The position numbers and the translations under genes are program-made. Below are positions 1-55,200 of a DNA stretch of 64,000 nt, in pieces. The first letter of the stretch is position 1; each line of letters opens with the position of its first letter. Source of the DNA: Icerya purchasi (lineage: Eukaryota > Arthropoda > Insecta > Hemiptera > Monophlebidae); NCBI GenBank assembly GCA_039619475.1, contig CM077115.1:537138315-537202314 (forward strand). The letters are read 5' to 3'. The notes under the pieces are model-generated. The model searched no databases and was not told the DNA's origin. It saw nothing but the letters and a program-made list of their open reading frames with translations.

Positions 1-193
1 TTAGAAAGCTGAATTCATATTGGTTCCTAATATATACTCTCACCGCGGCCACACATGACATTTACGAAAAAATTTACTATTAAGAAGTAAAATATTAAAA
101 GTTAAAGTTACAAACTGTAAATATACCGTATTTTCTCTTCCTTAAAGAGCAGCGTACAAGGAAAAAAACAGTTATAAAGAACTTGAAAAATGA

Positions 194-199
194 TTTATT
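194..199 (-). terminator. Candidate polyadenylation signal AATAAA
   Basis: AATAAA on the minus strand, about 70 bases past the TAA at 269. It is the first such hexamer downstream of the SIK terminal exon. In DNA this AT-rich it could be chance. Confidence 0.4.
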
Positions 200-268
200 A
201 ATTTGGAAGAAACAAATAATTATTAGCATAACACTGCTATATGCGCAGCGTTAAACAGAAGTCAATGT

Positions 269-42503
<42,235 letters not shown>

Positions 42504-42623
42504 AAATAAACTTTAATGAAATATTAAGCCTTTACAACTTATAAATTTTATTTTTCCTATAACTCATATTCTCTTTCTATCATCTTGCCCCCCCCCCCTA
42601 CTCATCGGCTGGTGACGCCCTTG
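42504..42623 (-). mobile_element. Short hAT-type element, partial copy (head-to-head partner)
   Basis: Its end (…GACGCCCTTG at 42623) is the mirror image of the neighbouring element's start. The arms stay complementary for about 120 bases, through CAAGATG…TAGAAA, ATATGAGTTATAGG and TTTATAA. The distal end was not located. Confidence 0.6.
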
Positions 42624-42624
42624 A

Positions 42625-42917
42625 CAAGGGCGTCGCCAGCCGATGAGTCAGGGAGGGGCAAGATGGGTTGCCAGCCGCCAGGGGGGGGGGGGCAAGATGG
42701 TAGAAAAAGGATATGAGTTATAGGAAAAATAAAATTTATAAATTGCAAAGACTTAATATTTTATTAAACAAGAATAAAATCTTAATTAAAACATAAGTTT
42801 TCCAAATTGTCCATGATTACGCGCCTATGAATACTCATCAATGCCAGTTGATTAAAAAGTTTCAAGGCTCCAGGGGGGGAAGCTGCCCCTCCCTTCCCCC
42901 CGTTGGCGACGCCCATG
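42625..42917 (+). mobile_element. Short non-autonomous hAT-type element (293 bp)
   Basis: It starts CAAGGGCGTCGCCA and ends with the complement of CATGGGCGTCGCCA, a typical hAT-like terminal repeat. The flanking octamers are GCCCTTGA (42617-42624) and GCTCTTGA (42918-42925), a 7/8 match expected for a hAT target duplication. No coding capacity. Confidence 0.75.
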
Positions 42918-43399
42918 GCTCTTGATGCTGTCTAAAAACCATGTATTATTAAAAGCACTGAAATTACGAAGCTCCAACACACTTTAAGGCAGTGCCGTCT
43001 TTAAGAATCAGGGGGCTCTAAGCCTCGCCGGTTAGGGACCCACTTAAAGAGAATGATTTTACGGTTTTTAACGCGATCAGGACGGCGTATACACTATACG
43101 TTCACCACTGTCTCGTTAAGGTGACAGCGTGTACGCTATACCTTCACCGCTCATTCCTGGCTTATTAACCGACAAATCCTTATAAAATTTTCCACAATGT
43201 TAGGGCATACTATAAAGATCACAACTGTATTCGAAATTTTTTTAATTTTCCAATTTTTATGTTGAAATTACATTACAAAATTAATTATATATTTACGAAA
43301 AATACTAAAGAAAATTGAAGTTATTCTACAGATCCAGCTCAGTGTAGGTTAAGTGAAGCTTTTATTACATGCTGTATCCAAAAAGGTCCAGGAACATTT

Positions 43400-46300
43400 C
43401 AAAATATAAATCATATTTTTTAAAAATCCATTCGTACTTATCAAGAGCTCGATGGTAAAAAAAAAAGGAATATAATGTTGACGTCATCTCTGTTTAATCG
43501 CAAACTTAGAAATGACGAGATAGTTAAACGTGAATGGATATTATATTCACCATCGTCTGGATCATTATACTGTTTCGTGTGCAAATTATTGTCATCTCAA
43601 AATAACCAATTTAGTTCATCAGGAATTGATGATTAGAAAAATGGGAGAACACGAAGGAAGCGAAGAGCACAAAAATTGCTTACTAGCTTATAGTAAACGA
43701 AATAATATAAGTGGTTGTATAGTTGAGCAATTAATACTACAGCTTGAAATTGAAAAGAAATACTGGCTGGATCTGATTCGACGACTTATTAGTGCAATTT
43801 TAGCTTTTCGAGGTGCTAATCAAGAACTAGGATATATGAAAAATGGCAATTATTTAGGGTTACTTGAACTGCAAGTACGACCCTTTTTTCTAAAACCCAC
43901 TTTGAAAGCCATGGAAATAAAGGGCACGGTCATACGTCATACTTGTGAGCTAACATTTGCGATGAACTTTTAGAATTAATGGCAAAAGAAGCTTTTAATT
44001 TTATAGTTAACGAAATAAAAGTAACAAAATATTACTCTATTTGCGTAGACTCGACTCCAGACATTTCACATCAGGATCAGTTAACTTTAACATTTCGATA
44101 CGTCACCGACGATGGTCTAACGGAAAAATTTTTAGCATTTATTCCCATTGAAGGTCATAGAAGTGAGTATTTGTCCAACGTCGTAATGACATTTTTAAAA
44201 GATAATGATATTCCTATCAATAATTGTCGCGGCCAATCATACGGTAATGCAGCGAATATATCAGGACAATATTCAGGTCTACAAGCTCGATTGAAAGAAG
44301 TCAATAAATACGCTGAATGTGTACCTTGCGCTGGACATTCTTTAAATTTAATCGGCGTTAAAAGCGTAGACTGTAATAATCTAGCAGCAAAATTTTTTTA
44401 TTTAGTACAAAAATTATATACTTTTTTCTCGGCGTCGACGTACAGGTGGCAAAAGTTAGTATCTTTCTTAAATAGTAAAGGGAAACTGATAAAAACCATT
44501 ATCTGATACCAGATGGTCAGTCCGAAGTGACGCTCTTAGTGCTATTCGCGGAAGTTATTGCAGTATTTTAAAATTTCTTTCGCAACTTTTGAGTGATTCA
44601 TCGCAATCAAGTAAAACTAGACATGAGTTTTCGAGTTTATTTATTAAACTAACTCAATTTGATAATATTTTTTTAACTACTGTTTGGGATGACATATTAT
44701 TAAAAAAACATTCAACTAGCAAAACTTTACAAAAAGAAAATATAGACTTAGTTGTAATTGTGAACTTGTTCGATTCTCTAGAAAAATATCTTCATAATTT
44801 GAGAAACAAGTTCGATGATTATATGAGCGAAACAAAAACATTTATTGAAAAAAAATGGAAAAAGCGATGATACCGTTTCTTAAAATCGAAATATTTTATC
44901 CCATTATTGATTCTCTTTGCATTAATATTAAAAAAACGAAAGTTAGCATATGAAAACATACATGACAAATTTAGTTGTTTTTTTTTGCATTTACAAGATA
45001 TAGCAGATGAAACAATAAAAAAAAATTGTATGAAACTCTGAATTTTTTTTTTTTTTATTAATCTTTATATTAATTATAGACCACCAAGTCATTTTACTGG
45101 AATGCAAATTAACGCATAAAGGGACACCACTATCAAAGTTCCTCGGGAACATCTATTCAAGTTTTAAATAAAGTCAAAAACTCTAGAGCCCTTCAGCCGT
45201 CGAATTTCTTGGCTGTTGTCAAGCAGGTTGATAGCCAATGGGTTGGGATAGGTTTCTAAGCGACTAGTATACCGCTGGGCGGCAAGTTTTATTTCTTCCT
45301 TTAGGTAAGGTATATTAAAATCCCTATGGAGTGTGTCCTTGAAAACGTACCAAGAAGGTGACATTATAAGTCTAATGGCTTTATTTTGATAACGTTGTAT
45401 CTTATTGACGTGTGTATTTTTAACACAACCCCATAAAGTCAGGTCGTATGTCCTTACTGGTTTTAATATTATTTTATATATTAATAATTTGTTTTCGATC
45501 AACAACCTGGAATTCTTACCAAGAAGCCAGTAGAGTTTCCCCAGCTTTATATCCAAATGCTTTCCTTTTTTGTGAGACGTGTTTATTCCACCTTAATTTA
45601 CTGCCCAAGTGCAACCCAAGGTATTTTACTTCATTCCTAATCGGAATTGTTTCGCCATTAATTTTAGTTGGCGGGCAGGCTACATTTCGTAATGTGAATG
45701 TAACCTGCGTATACTTTTCTCATTAACTTTAATTCGCCATCGATCTAACCACCTTTTAGATTTTGCTAGCGCCAGCTAAAATTTATTTGTCGCCATTCCA
45801 GTATTTTTATCTACTGCAATAAGAGGAGTATCGTCTGCAAATGTAGCAATAGTTACGTCCTCGCTGTCAGGGAAGTCTACAGTGTACATTTGGTAGAGCA
45901 CCGGACTCAATACACCACCTTGAGGTACACCAGCGGATATAGGATAGATGTTAAATAGTTCATTTTGGAATTTAATTTGATATGTTCGATCATCAAGGAA
46001 ATCCTTTAGAAGGAGATAATAAGGATGAGGAAGATTTTTCCTAATTTTATATAACAGACCACGATGCCAAACTTTATCAAAGACTTGTTTATATCCAGGA
46101 ATACACCTACACATATTTCCTTAGCTTCAAAGCTATCTTGGATAATACGTTGGATTCGGTGTACCTGTTTAATAGTCGAGTGTTTTTTTCGAAATCCAAA
46201 CTGGTGGTCAGGTATAATATTCTCCTCCATAATAAGAGGATATAGTCTTTTTAAGATTAGTTTTTCCAGGACTTTGGATAGGGGTAATAAGGGTATTGGT

Positions 46301-46694
46301 CTGTAGGAAGTTACATCCCCCGGTGACTTTCCAGGTTTAGGAATTACCAAACTCTAAAAAATATGATATTGATATAGATGCGAAATCTTTAACATCTGAA
46401 TGTATTCACTTTAAATTTTATTTAGAATCATCAGAAAAGAAAATCAGTTTATCTATAATGGACTTGTACACCCGAATAAAAAAAAAATTTATAGTTTCTA
46501 CCTTTCCTAATATAGAAATATGCTTTCGAATATTTTTAAGTACAATGGTCACAAATTGCACTTGGGAAAGAAGTATTTCAGCACTCAAGTTTCTAAAAAA
46601 TCAACATAGAAGCACAATGCTTGATAAAAGATTAAATAGTTTAGCAATAATGTTAATTGAATATCTGATCTATTTTGGAAACGATAAATTTTGA
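43400..46694 (+). pseudogene. hAT transposase (TTF-type zinc finger), broken and split
   Basis: Fragments run in order. A TTF-like N-terminus has LYCFVCKL, then GSEEHKNCLLAYSKRN and LAFRGANQELGYMKNGNYLG. The RNase-H-like catalytic core has YYSICVDSTPDISHQDQLTL (first Asp), NNCRGQSYGNAANISGQ and CVPCAGHSLNLIG. An inserted helical part ends at 44870. After the LINE, the C-terminal dimerisation region (46356-46694) has NCTWERSISALKFLKNQHRS and RLNSLAIMLIE. Breaks include shifts near 43590 and 43870, stops at 43971 and 44504, and the LINE. The usual second catalytic Asp (YDNAAN) is Gly here. Confidence 0.85.
45040..46348 (-). mobile_element. 5'-truncated Jockey-like LINE inserted in hAT #1
   Basis: Minus-strand RT fragments: VIPKPGKSPGDVTSYRPI, HQFGFRKKHSTIKQV, GVFLDINKS, SAGVPQGGVLSPVLYQMY, IATFADDTPLIAVD, then LWGCVKNTHVNKIQRYQNKA and LLDNSQEIRRLKG. 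The poly-A tail appears as the T-run at 45043-45056. A 7-bp duplication AAACTCT flanks it (45033-45039, 46349-46355). The endonuclease and ORF1 are missing by truncation. Frames shift near 46080 and 45770. Confidence 0.88.
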
Positions 46695-46949
46695 AAACTT
46701 TATCTCTGAATTTGCACTAAAAAAATGCAGAAGAAAATTGTAAATTATTGTATATTTTAATGTAATAAAACTCATTTAATTACGTCTTTATTAATTAAAC
46801 ATTAATATATTGCTCAAAAACGCTATATAAAATATCGTGGAATTATATTTCTACTGACAATATGTTTCAATTTCACAATTATTGGTTTATTAAAATAAAG
46901 TATTTAAATTTTATGTTTGAAATTTATTTTTATTTTTTTAAATATTCTG

Positions 46950-47100
46950 AACTACGCAGCCAGTCTAGCAATCTGGGGCCCCGAGTTCGAATCTTGGGTT
47001 GGAATGGAAAAAATGCGCTAGTGATTCAGTGCACCGCAAAATAACAGCAACGCAGCCCCTTGCTCCTTGTAGGACCTATGGGAATATATATATATATATG
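46950..47100 (+). repeat. SINE-like segment with a B-box-like motif
   Basis: GAGTTCGAATCTTGGG (about 46981) resembles a pol III B box. It is followed by CAGCCCCTTGC and a (TA)n tail. It could be a tRNA-derived SINE fragment inside hAT #1; no clear A box was found. Confidence 0.3.
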
Positions 47101-47108
47101 TATATTAA

Positions 47109-47445
47109 TTACAACGTAATTCTTAGGCTACCACCCATTAGAAAAAATGTCACATTTTTATGTAACGCAAAATGTCCCAATTTTATATAACGTTTGTTAT
47201 ATTTTATAGGATTTTTGTTATTGTTATTTAAAAAATGTCACAATTTCATATAATGAAATATGTAACGAAAAAATACCCTAATTTTATATAATGAAAGTTA
47301 AATGTTAGGATAGGATTTTTGTGGTTATGTTATTTTTTTTGTGTTGATGCCAGTAAGAATTACGTTGTAAATTTTGATCATTTTATACAAAGAGAGGCAC
47401 AGCCCTTTGCGAGGCCAAAATGGCCGAGTTATATATATATATATG
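47109..47445. mobile_element. MITE-like unit, copy A
   Basis: The 17-bp terminal inverted repeat TTACAACGTAATTCTTA (47109-47125) has its complement at 47354-47370. It contains repeated AAAATGTCxCAATTT segments. A shared 3' part follows (TTTTGATCATTTTATACAAAG, CACAGCCC, GGCCAAAATGGCCGAG) and ends in (TA)n. It matches copy B at 63511. Confidence 0.8.
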
Positions 47446-49559
47446 TATATATATTCTGAATTTATTTTTTTTATTCCATCTTAAGAGGGCCCCTCGAGAA
47501 GGGGGCTGTAAGCCCGGGCTTCGTCGTATTATGGGTAAAGACGGCACTGCTTTAAGGTGTAGAATTCCTGTCAAACGCACGAGTGCATTAATTTGTATCA
47601 TGCGGCTGATACGACAGAGGCGGCGTAAGGCGTGGCCGATGTGGGCGACCGCCCACGGCCTCGCGGTTCAAGGGGCCTCGTGTCTCAAAGATCTATGCAT
47701 TAGGTACTGGAAAGCTGCGATCACGACCAAAAAATTTTACTTATCTTATAACGATAAATATAATTAGCAACTCTCCGAACTGTCAAACTTTTTTTTCAAT
47801 TATTTCAATTTCAATTTTTATTACGTATGCACAATTTTTGAAACATAATTATAACCAGGGCCGGCGTAAATTGTGGTCTCGCGTGCAAACTGGCATTTAG
47901 AGGTCGCAGAAAATCAGAAAATCTCTTAAGACAGACGACGACACCAGAAATTCTGGTAACTTCATAGATTTATTTAAATTGATATCCAAATTTGATCCTA
48001 CGTTACAAGAACACATGAAACGCATCAGTGACAAACAACTTGAACACCATTATTTAAGCCACGATATTCAGAATGAATTGATTATATTAATGTCAAAAAT
48101 AGTTATCGATGAAGTGATTCGTAGGGTAAAAGTGGCAAAATATTAATCCTTTTTGCTCGACTACATTAGAGACTGTAGCGGAGTTGAGCAAATGTCAGTC
48201 ATCAGATTTTGAAATACATCAACCGGCACAATAGAAGAAAACTTTATCGAATTTCTTTCTGTCACTAAGACGCTCTAGAGAATATTTAACTAATGCAATA
48301 CTGGGAGAGCTCCAAAAAAAATGGCTTAAATATTCAAAACTGTCGTGGCCAAGGATACGACAATGGTGCAAATATGACAGGCGTAAATGGTGGAGTTAAA
48401 ACTGGAATATTAAACATTAATCCCAGGGAATTGTTTCACCCTGCGGTTGTCATAGCTGGAATTTGCTGCTGTTGGTAGACGTAGCTAATTCTTCTGTGGC
48501 AGCAAAAATATTTTTTAATTTTATTCAGAAAATTTCTTCGCTATTTTCAAGTTCCAGCAAACGCTGGGAATTAATCAAAGGCAAATTAAAGTTTACTATA
48601 AAGCCTTTATCAGATACAAGGTGGGAAAGCAGAATTGAAGCAGTGAAGGCTGCATTATTGCAATTTAATGACATTATTGAATGCATGAAAAGTTTAAAAA
48701 ATCAAACTGAACAATCTGACGCACTCAGTGATTGTGGTTCAGTTTTAAACAAAATGCTCAGTTCAGAATTTCTCATATCATTACATGTATGGTATGAGAA
48801 ATCTGTACAAGTCCATTTAAGCATTGCTCTTGAACATCATTTGTGTACATTTTGTGACTGGATCAAAGAATACCAACAAACTGGATTCAAAAAATGCTTG
48901 TCTGATGCTCGTCAATTTATTGAGAAGAGTAGTTATGATCTGCCAAAAGATTTTAAAAATAAAAGAGCAGCCAAAAAGAAAAGGATGTTCGATTATAAAT
49001 GCAGCGATCAACTTGTACAGTCTCTCAAAAGCTGGTATGAAACAGACTTTTTAACGTCATGATTGATTCTATAATAAGCAAATGGATTCAAGATTTATTT
49101 CTTTTAATCGACATTTTGAAAATTTGGTTTTCTCTGTGATCTAAATAAATTAAAAAACATTCCTAAAGAACAGTTATTAAAAAACTGTCAAGATTTATAT
49201 ACAGTCCTGCGAGTAGGTGAGAGCAGCGACTTCCAACCAGAAGAATTGTATGAAGAATTAATAACAATGCTCCCAAATTTACCCAACTTCATTAAACATG
49301 TAAACAGAACAGAACAGAACGTATATTTGGCTAAGTACAGTAATACAGTATTTATAAACAAAATGCGTACCAGCTCGAAAGAGACTTAACCGCATTACAT
49401 TAGAGTGATAAAATAGAATATTTACGTATTGTTAACAAAAATATAAACACTATACAAAAAAATACAAAGGGCAAAAAAAGTATAACAAAAAACCCAAAAT
49501 AATCAAAAATTACAACCAATTGTTACCATTGAAAACATTACTTAACAGCCTAGAGCTAT

Positions 49560-52273
49560 CACTAACTAACTAAATTGTGTTTAATGCGACGATGCTTATA
49601 TTTAACGTACATCCGGGTTAGTTGCTCGGAATTATAATCGCCTATATTCCTGATAAGCATATTGCTATGGTAGGAACAGCCATGAAAAAATTTATTTGCT
49701 GTATTAATTGTAAAATCTTTTACATAAGGCAATTGCAACATCTATTCTGCAGCAACTGAAGTTGATTAAAATCGGAGTTTGAAATCGAGCACCAAACTGG
49801 GGCTGAATAAGTCAATATTGGTCTAATAATACTTTTATAGATAATAAGCTTGTTTGCGGCGTTTAAGTAAGATCTCCGATTGATAATTGGGTACAAAGCT
49901 GCAATGGTTCTATTTGTTTTCGCTCCAGCGTATTTTAAGTGTTCCTTAAAAGATAATCTTTTATCTACAATTACCCCAAGATATCGAACATGATTAGCCC
50001 ATTTAATCCTGGTGCCATTAATAATCAATTGCCTTGGAGGGGTGGGATATCTACGAGTAAAAAGTATTGCTTCTGTTTTAGTTGGATTAATTTCAATTTT
50101 CTATTTTTCCAAAAATTTTAAAACCCGAAAACTATGCAGCTGTAGACGATTATAAATAGTAGACGTTCTATACGAGCTACAGTATATAGCCGTATCATCA
50201 GCATATAAAGCTAAACTCGTGTGTTGCAACTTAGGGAGATCGGACAAGTAGACTGAAAAGAGAAAAGGCCCCAGCACACTACCTTAAGGAACTCCTGCGA
50301 CGGCAGTTTTGGTCATTGACTTACCGTCTTGTAATGAAACGTAAAAAGTTCTATTCCGTAAGTAACTTCTAATCAATTTGATTAGATATTTCGAGAAATT
50401 ATATTTTAACATTTTGTAAATCAGCCCGTCGTGCCAGGTCGTGTCAAATGCTTTTGCAATGTCAAATAGAATTAATCCAGTGTGTTTGTTTATATTAAAG
50501 TTGTGCGTCACATGATCAGTAATCCTAGCAACTTGATGCGTAGTAGAATAACCTGGTCTGAAACCAAATTGTTCCACTGGAAGTATGTTATTACTATCGG
50601 CGAAATTACGAAGCCTGTGTAGCATAACTTTTTCCGCTATTTTGCTTAAATTGCTAAGTAAACTAATGGGTCGTATATTATTCACTTGGGAAGAGTCTTT
50701 GCCTGGTTTAGGTAGCGCAATGATTTTGGCTACTTTCCAGAAATTTGGAAAATAGCCAAACCACATTGCAGCATTAATTATGTGCGTTAACTCTAGTACC
50801 CCCTTCCGAGGAATCTTATTTAAGATTTTTGCCGGGATATTATCATCACCACAAGAGTTTTTTACTTTAGATTTCTTCAGGTACCTAAATATTTCAGCAG
50901 GTGAGGCAGAACAAAACTCAGAATGAAAAATAGGAGAACCTGTAATTTTATTGAAATCAGAACCAGTTAGTAAACGTTTTACTGCATTAGTGACTAAATT
51001 ATTTTGATATGTAGACGCAAGACGCGTGCTCGTTTTATGAATATTTGAGTAATACTCGGTTAACAACTCCGCTTTTGCTTGATCCTTATAAACATACGTG
51101 TTAAGATCAGAATCAAATAGCGGTGGAATCACCCCATAGCTCTTACTATACCGCGAACATACTTTCCATAAACTTTTATCTTGTGTATTAACGTTCGTCA
51201 GAAATTTTTGAAATTTATCATTTTTGGTTTTTCTAAGTACAAATCTGACTATTTTTGTTAAGAATTTGATTACAGGTTTCAGATAACCAATATTAGAGTG
51301 AAATCGGTATTTTGTATAAATCCTCCGAACATAGTTTTTAAGTTTAATTATATTACGGACAATACTCGGAACGTAAACTTGCGGGAACATCTGACACGTC
51401 TTTTTTGGTATAAATAGATTAATACTGCCAGTAATTAATTTAGTAAAGTTATTCAACCTGCTATCAATATCAGAATTATCTTTAATTGGTTGATTTAAAT
51501 TAATACTATCTGTGATATATTTTTTGAAACTATCCCAATCCGCATTATTAAAGTCTAGATACGACTTACTATTTAAGAGCGGTTTTACATTATTAATAAT
51601 CGTAAAAATTGGTTTATGATCAGAGATAAGATTATCAAACGTAACGGGGAGTTTTGCACTAACATTTTTTGCTACGATTAGATCTAAAACACTGCATCGA
51701 ATCTGATTTGAAGAAGGAAAGTAAGTAGGTTCTCGAGGAGCTATTATTTGAAAATTGTCCCGAATGGACATATTGAATAAAATATTACCTGCTAAATTGT
51801 TGTTGAAGCAACCCCATATTCTACTTTTAGCATTTAGATCGCCAACTAAAATAACCTTTGGATGTAAGTTAAGAAGTGATCTAATGTCATCAGCAAATTT
51901 TTGTGTAAATCTAGGTGGCTTATATACGGCGCAAACAACAAACGAGTTTAAATTTTGATTAACATGACATAAAAAATCAGAATATATTTTAACAGCAATG
52001 CATTGTACGTGCATTAAACGAGGTAAACGCAGTAAGACATGTTTAATATTAGTTTATAATCAATGCTACTCCACTACTTCTACGATTAACATCTTCTCTA
52101 TACAATTTGAAACCAGGAAATTTAAGGTTATATGAAGAGTGCAATTTGGTTTCGGAAAGGGCAGTTATGTGAATCTGGTTATTGCAAATAAATTCATACA
52201 ATTCCTCATACTTATTAGCGATTGAGTTACAATTCCAAGCAACTAGTCGTATCCCGTTATTATTGACAATCAT
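49560..52273 (-). pseudogene. Jockey-like LINE ORF2 (endonuclease-RT), lightly damaged
   Basis: Endonuclease: RLVAWNCNSIANK, ITALSETKLHS, ILVGDLNAKSRIWG, LDLIVAK, ISDHKPIF. RT: CGDDNIPAKILNK, IIALPKPGKDSSQ, RPISLLSNLSKIAEKV, QFGFRPGYSTTHQV, LILFDIAKAFDTTW, then the VPQGSVLG motif with its Gln codon changed to TAA (about 50282-50284), LALYADDTAIY (catalytic) and RYLGVIVDKRL. Damage is a frameshift near 52050, that TAA, a further stop near 50100 and a frameshift near 49735. A 576-codon frame is still open. Confidence 0.88.
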
Positions 52274-52282
52274 TAGTCATAA

Positions 52283-55200
52283 TTAAAAATAATTCTTACT
52301 TATAATTTCCGTAACCTTACCGATTACACTAAAAATACTCTTTTGATGCATGCCATTAAATTCATTTAATATGAGCTTAATTACACGAAAAAGTTTATTT
52401 ACATTAATATTTCTAAATTTATTTAATAACGAAAAAAAAATCGAAAAATGATCAGGTTCAGAGTTATTGGGACTATTATGTCTAGTCACCTGCGCATAAG
52501 TTCTTTGTGGAAATTTGCCTGCATTGGAAGGACAAGTCTTTAATTCTTGTGCTGTAGGTAAACTAGTTTGACGAAGAGAAGGTCTCTTTTCCTCCCTGGC
52601 ACGAATGATACGCACAAAATATGCACATTCGCTGGAATTTGCAGCATGAGGACCATCGCAATTGGCACACTTGATTAAATTAGAGCTGATACAAGCACCA
52701 GGGGGATGGGTGTGTGCACAACGAACACACCTATCAGGTAGGTTGCAATTTAGTGACACATGTCCAAAACGTTGACATTTATAGCACTGAATTACCGGAC
52801 TTTTTCTTACGTATTTTTCCCATCGAATTAAACAATAGTTTATATGTTTAATATTAAAAATGTCTTTACTATTTGTCCCAGGAGGGAACGTAGCGATGAA
52901 AACAGGAAGAAGAATCCGTTCACTCGCCTTCTCATGCTTTTTTGTAAGTTGCGTGATACTTAATACCGTGCAATATGATTCTAGTTGAACCTTGATATCT
53001 TCTATTGTAAATGTAGTCGGAAGTCCTTTCAAAACAAGTTTTAGGGGCTTACGCTCTCTCGGCAGATGTGTATAGAAGTGAATATTATTAATTTTAAGAG
53101 TAGAAATTACTGCATCGTAACGTACACTGGTGTAGACGTAAATTCAGGGGCGTAGCGTCAATGGAAGCGATGGAAGCGCCGCTTCCCCTAACAAATTAGT
53201 ACGAAATTGTTTTTTACTATTTGCGAAAAGTAATATTAACTTCAGAAAAAAGATGAAGTAACTTGTTGAATTTAAGTGCCAGAATTAAAAATTATTATAA
53301 AAAGAGCAGCGCTAAATGAAAGAGCAACTGCAAGAGCGAGCGACAGAAATAGCTTACTATTTCACGTTACTACTGCCTAGAGTTGTCTCTGAACGATCTG
53401 CTGCGTACCCCGATGGTAGAAAAAGGTTACGCACGCATATTCGAATGCGCCAGGTTCTGTCGCTTCAAGATTACATCATTTGCGTGAATTTTTATCCATG
53501 CGATTCCAGAGTAATGTGTATCGAGGGCGAAGAAAAAATGCGCGCGCATCTTCAGTCTGGAAGCGCTGAGTCAAATTGCTTCACGTTTACGTCCACTGAT
53601 CAACAGTGCGATTTTTATGCATGTCAGTGTATGTACGAGCGTAGGGTAGTGCGGTATTTGCAGTAGATTTTCTTTGGATCGTTTTTTACATGCTGTCGTT
53701 TACTAACAACGGAACTGGAAGCGATGATCGGTGGCGCTTTTCAGTCCCTATATCACTGCAGAAGAAGCTATATCGGCCTGTTTATCTTATTTCTACAACT
53801 GCAAATGTACCAGTCTGTTAAGATGCAAACACTTTTGAAATTGAGGCTACATGCAATTGTATATGTATTATTGAAAAACGTCTACTGATTAGTTTTAGTT
53901 CATTCAGTTTTCAAGAAAAAATTAATAGTATTCAAAATGATCACCAACAACTAGTTTAGAAAATTCGATTACAAAATCAAAAGATAAGTAAAATATTCTC
54001 TTTCATAATTTATCAAACTTCTCCTATGTATGTAAAATATTTAACCGTAATTTTCGAACAAATTTATGCGCAACAATGCCATGGTTATGCGGTTGTGAGA
54101 AGATAAAAAGTTGTTTTGTTAGGCTTGCTTTTTATTTAAGCAAGAAAATAAAATCTATGGAATGCAAATGGATTTGACTTGATTCAGTTTTTGGGGAAGA
54201 CAGAAAGCTGCGATGAAAAAGGATATTTTTAAAAATTATCGATGTTACGCAAACAAATATGTGCTAATAATAAATTTAATGATATAACAAAATTAAAATT
54301 TTTAAATCTCTTAAATACAAACATTTTTTTAAATTTCAATAAAATTTTCTGGAAGACTTTTCAAATTTAAAACAGAACTACAGAAACTTTTTTGATCTTA
54401 CAAGTTTGAAAAGTGTACTTTCAAGATTCTAACATACATATATAAAGACACTGCGGTGCATCTTATATTTGACCGCTTCAGATCTAGCAGATGTTTTTCT
54501 AGAAGTGTGTACAAGCTTTCTCATTTAATAACCACAATTCCGGCAAACATTCGTCTGCAGAAAGATCGTTCTCAGCAGTGAAATGAATAAAAACGTATTT
54601 AAGAAATACATATGATCTCGGGAGTGACTATCTTCATTAGATTTTTTAGTATTGAAAAGGAATTATTATCAAACATTAAGAAATTACCATCTTTTCGTGA
54701 TGATGTAATAGACACTTTCGCAAACAAGAACCAGAAAATTGAATTAATTTATAAAAAAATAAGACATTTTGTTTCTCTTAATTAATTTTTAATTCTGCTC
54801 TGTATTTAACCGAATTTTAGGCATGCTTATTTTTATGTTAAAAAAATATTTGATCGTGGCGCTTCCCCAGTTCTGAAATTCACGCTACGCCAGTGCGTAA
54901 ATTAAAGTTTTATTATTATAATATTTTATTTTAAATTCCGAATTTACTAGAGGTTTTAAATTACTAATTAATTGCTTAAGATTTATTGAACTATCAGGGT
55001 GTAAAATAGTTATCGAAGGATATTTCGTAGCTGGTACAACGGTATTATTAAATAACGCATGCTTTATCGCATCTTCATCTACTTGTAGTGGACTATAGCG
55101 ATTAGATGTAAATATTACCTGGCTCTTATCAGGTTTCGATTTCTTTGTCGCACATTTACGTTTTAGCACTGTAGTAAAGCTTGAATCCGAATCTTTCTTG

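Larger units (their letters stand above)
42990..47549 (+). mobile_element. hAT element #1 (TTF/ZMYM-type), interrupted
   Basis: The terminal inverted repeat is CAGTGCCGTCTTTA at 42990 and its complement ending at 47549. A perfect 8-bp target duplication CTTTAAGG lies at 42982-42989 and 47550-47557. Inside are the remains of a hAT transposase with a TTF-type zinc finger, on the plus strand. It was split by a LINE insertion at 45040-46348, and a MITE unit occupies 47109-47445. Without the LINE and its duplication it is about 3.24 kb. Confidence 0.92.

Noticed and set aside
53316..53666. 116-codon plus-strand frame inside hAT #3 as a gene
   Set aside because: Not transposase-like and no known domain. 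It lies in a deletion derivative, so it is treated as element filler.
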